Shown one piece after another: positions 62,147 through 64,000 of a stretch of 64,000 nt of DNA. The translations under genes were made by a program, and so were the position numbers. The number at the start of each line of letters is the position of its first letter. Positions within the stretch are counted from its first letter, which is position 1. Origin of the DNA: Pseudomonas sp. URMO17WK12:I11 (lineage in GTDB: Bacteria > Pseudomonadota > Gammaproteobacteria > Pseudomonadales > Pseudomonadaceae); contig NZ_VEDF01000001.1 of NCBI RefSeq assembly GCF_007677725.1, positions 139,363 to 203,362 on the forward strand, given 5' to 3'. The notes under the pieces were generated by a model. The model was given only the letters and a program-made list of their open reading frames with translations, was not told the DNA's origin and did no database searches.

Positions 62147-62223
62147 GCGCCCGTAGCTCAGCTGGATAGAGCATCCGCCTTCTAAGCGGATGGTCGCAGG
62201 TTCGAGTCCTGCCGGGTGCGCCA
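62147..62223 (+). tRNA. tRNA-Arg (anticodon TCT)
   Basis: Complete cloverleaf: acceptor GCGCCCG/CGGGTGC, anticodon stem TCCGC/GCGGA with loop CTTCTAA, T-loop TTCGAGT, encoded CCA. First gene of a four-tRNA cluster. Confidence 0.97.
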
Positions 62224-62265
62224 TTTAGGCAGCTGGGCAAGCAAGTAGTGCTGTAGTGCAATATG

Positions 62266-62341
62266 GTGGGCGTAGCTCAGTTGGTAGAGCGCTGGATTGT
62301 GATTCCAGTTGTCGTGGGTTCGATTCCCATCGTCCACCCCA
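62266..62341 (+). tRNA. tRNA-His (anticodon GTG), copy 1
   Basis: Acceptor GTGGGCG/CGTCCAC, anticodon stem CTGGA/TCCAG with loop TTGTGAT, T-loop TTCGATT, encoded CCA. Identical to the copy at 62,525-62,600. It is followed by an inverted repeat AAGGCGCC/GGCGCCTT (62,351-62,381). Confidence 0.97.
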
Positions 62342-62396
62342 TATTCAATGAAGGCGCCTCTGATTGCAGGATTGGCGCCTTTGTTCTAAGCGTTAC

Positions 62397-62481
62397 GCGG
62401 ACGTGGTGAAATTGGTAGACACACTGGATTTAGGTTCCAGCGGCGCAAGCTGTAAGAGTTCGAGTCTCTTCGTCCGCACCA
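62397..62481 (+). tRNA. tRNA-Leu (anticodon TAG)
   Basis: Class II tRNA of 85 bases: acceptor GCGGACG/CGTCCGC, anticodon loop TTTAGGT, long variable arm GCGGCGCAAGCTGT, T-loop TTCGAGT, encoded CCA. Confidence 0.97.
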
Positions 62482-62524
62482 TGCTTCTGTAAGCTGTACC
62501 GCAACACCGCAATATTGTTACATG

Positions 62525-62600
62525 GTGGGCGTAGCTCAGTTGGTAGAGCGCTGGATTGTGATTCCAGTTGTCGTGGGTTCGATTCCCATCGTCCACCCCA
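62525..62600 (+). tRNA. tRNA-His (anticodon GTG), copy 2
   Basis: Same 76 bases as copy 1. The flanking sequence downstream is also related (CATATT followed by an AAGGCGC/GCGCCTT hairpin), which suggests a local duplication. Confidence 0.97.
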
Positions 62601-62609
62601 TATTTTTTC

Positions 62610-62649
62610 AAAGGCGCTTTGATCGCAAGATCAGGCGCCTTTGTTGTTT
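62610..62649 (+). terminator. Terminator of the tRNA cluster
   Basis: AAAGGCGC (62,610-62,617) pairs with GCGCCTTT (62,635-62,642), with an inner stem TGATC/GATCA, followed by TTGTTGTTTC on the 3' side. Confidence 0.75.
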
Positions 62650-62650
62650 C

Positions 62651-64000
62651 TGGGCGGTATGGCTTGAGGGTTGTGGCGCCTGTGACATCGCGCCGCCCGC
62701 GCGGCGCATCGCGAGCTGCGCTCGCTCCTACGTTTGTTTCGGGTCATTGTTTCCTGGGGGATTTGCGTGCGGACGCTTTGGTGCATGGCGCGATATTACG
62801 TCGTACCCACAAGGCAGTCGCGCGCGCCTGCCACGGGCGTTGCCGGCCCGAAACAAACTGGGCTGTATGGCTTGAGGGTTTCGGCGCTTGTGACATCGCG
62901 CCGCCCGCGCGGCGCATCGCGAGCTGCGCTCGCTCCTACGTTTGTTTCGGGCCATTGTTTCCTGGGGGATTTGCGTGCGGACGCGTTGGTGCATGGCGCG
63001 ATATCACGTCGTACCCACAAGGCAGTCGCGCGCGCCTGCCACGGGCGTTGCCGGCCCGAAACAAACTGGGCTGCATGGCTTGAGGGTTGCGGCGCCTGTG
63101 ACATCGCGCCGCCCGCGCGGCGCATCGCGAGCTGCGCTCGCTCCTACGTTTGTTTCGGGTCATTGTTTCCTGGGGGATTTGCGTGCGGACGCTTTGGTGC
63201 ATGGCGCGATATTACGTCGTACCCACAAGGCAGTCGCGCGCGCCTGCCACGGGCGTTGCTGGCCCGAAACAAACTGGGCTGTATGGCTTGAGGGTTTCGG
63301 CGCCTGTGACATCGCGCCGCCCGCGCGGCGCATCGCGAGCTGCGCTCGCTCCTACGTTTGTTTCGGGCCATTGTTTCCTGGGGGATTTGCGTGCGGACGC
63401 CTTGGTGCATGGCGCGATATTACGTCGTACCCACAAGGCAGTCGCGCGCGCCTGCCGCAGGCGTTGCTGGCCCGAAACAAACTGGGCTGTATGGCTTGAG
63501 GGTTTCGGCGCCTGTGGCATCGCGCCGCCCGCGCGGCGCATCGCGAGCTTTGCTCGCTCCTACGTTTGTTTCGGGCCAATGTTTCCTGTGGGATTTGCGT
63601 GCGGACGCCTTGGTGCATGGCGCAATATTACGTCGTACCCACAAGGCAGTCGCGCGCGCCTGCCGCAGGCGTTACTGGCCCGAAACAAACTGGGCTGTAT
63701 GGCTTGAGGGTTTCGGCGCCTTTGACATCGCGCCGCCCGCGCGGCGCATCGCGAGCTTTGCTCGCTCCTACGTTTGTTTCGGGCCAATGTTTGCTGTGGG
63801 ATTTGCGTGCGGACGCCTTGGTGCATGGCGCGATATTACGTCGTACCCACAAGGCAGTCGCGCGCGCCTGCCACGGGCGTTACTGGCCCGAAACAAACTG
63901 GGCTGCAGGGCTTGAGGGTTTCGGCGCCTGTGACATCGCGCCGCCCGCGCGGCGCATCGCGAGCTGCGCTCGCTCCTACGTTTGTTTCGGGCCAATGTTT
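62651..64000. repeat. Tandem array of a 208-bp GC-rich unit
   Basis: Units begin TGGGCTGTATGGCTTGAGGG at 62,651, 62,859, 63,067, 63,275, 63,483 and 63,691; a seventh starts at 63,899 and runs out of the window. Units differ at only a few positions. Each contains palindromes GCGCCGCCCGCGCGGCGC and GCGAGC-TGC-GCTCGC, plus a 14-bp inverted pair GTTTGTTTCGGGCC ... GGCCCGAAACAAAC (for example 62,940-62,953 and 63,053-63,066). The GCGAGCTGCGCTCGCTCCTACG part resembles Pseudomonas REP elements. Open frames of up to 185 residues cross the array in changing frames and are not genes. Confidence 0.93.

Noticed and set aside
62734..63915. Overlapping 185-residue plus-strand ORFs and 88-109-residue minus-strand ORFs
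   Set aside because: They recur every 208 bp in the tandem array, change frame with each unit, have no ribosome sites and read the same repeat.
62651..64000. CRISPR array
   Set aside because: Whole 208-bp units are repeated, without short repeats separated by unique spacers, and no cas genes are present.

Overview
The window looks like the chromosome of a fluorescent pseudomonad, most likely the Pseudomonas putida group. This rests on GC-rich host genes with Pseudomonas-type content: an FdsGBAD formate dehydrogenase, a FepA/PfeA-like TonB receptor, a BphO-like heme oxygenase, dCache chemoreceptor, DctA, FolD and a tRNA-Arg-His-Leu-His cluster. Species assignment is inference; no rRNA is present.

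About 1-39,275 is one large temperate prophage entered from the left, so its extreme left end lies outside the window. It starts inside a tyrosine recombinase gene and ends in the 5' end of dusA (minus strand, 39,244-39,375), a known integration hotspot. From left to right it carries: integrase; a P-loop ATPase cargo gene (821-2332); a minus-strand operon (2550-5385) with two PrtN-type activators; a self-cleaving CI-type repressor and a divergent Cro-like protein; CII-like and DksA-like proteins and a primase-helicase, with an iteron-rich segment behind it; holin; a lambda-like head module (Nu1, A, W, B, C/Nu3, D, E, FII-like, Z-like); a P2-like contractile tail and baseplate (V, W, J, I, fibre, sheath, tube, E/E', tape measure, U, X, D); endolysin with Rz/Rz1; and a cargo block. 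The cargo block holds a Dam-type methylase and an XRE regulator, each behind an identical LexA-type box, followed by an AT-rich ATPase plus HNH pair resembling Septu (PtuA/PtuB), a glycine-zipper protein of unknown function, and a GNAT-like protein.

The regulatory logic visible in the DNA is that of an SOS-inducible lysogen. The repressor has a LexA/S24 domain with an Ala-Gly cleavage site. A CTATTCGTT-type operator motif lies in the repressor/cro interval and again in the promoter of the prtN-like operon, so repressor cleavage should release both. Between cro and cII there are three hairpins, two of which display the same 18-nt loop on unrelated stems.

About 39,280-40,340 is a transition zone with a small secreted protein and a decayed copy of a prophage gene outside the attachment site. 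From 40,342 the chromosome is ordinary: a DUF2491 gene, fdsGBAD, an SbmA/BacA-type ABC protein, ArsB, TonB receptor, heme oxygenase, histidine phosphatase, TauE/SafE, chemoreceptor, LysR regulator with divergent PACE exporter, two GntR regulators next to dctA, folD and four tRNAs. The window ends in a 208-bp tandem repeat array (62,651 to beyond 64,000).
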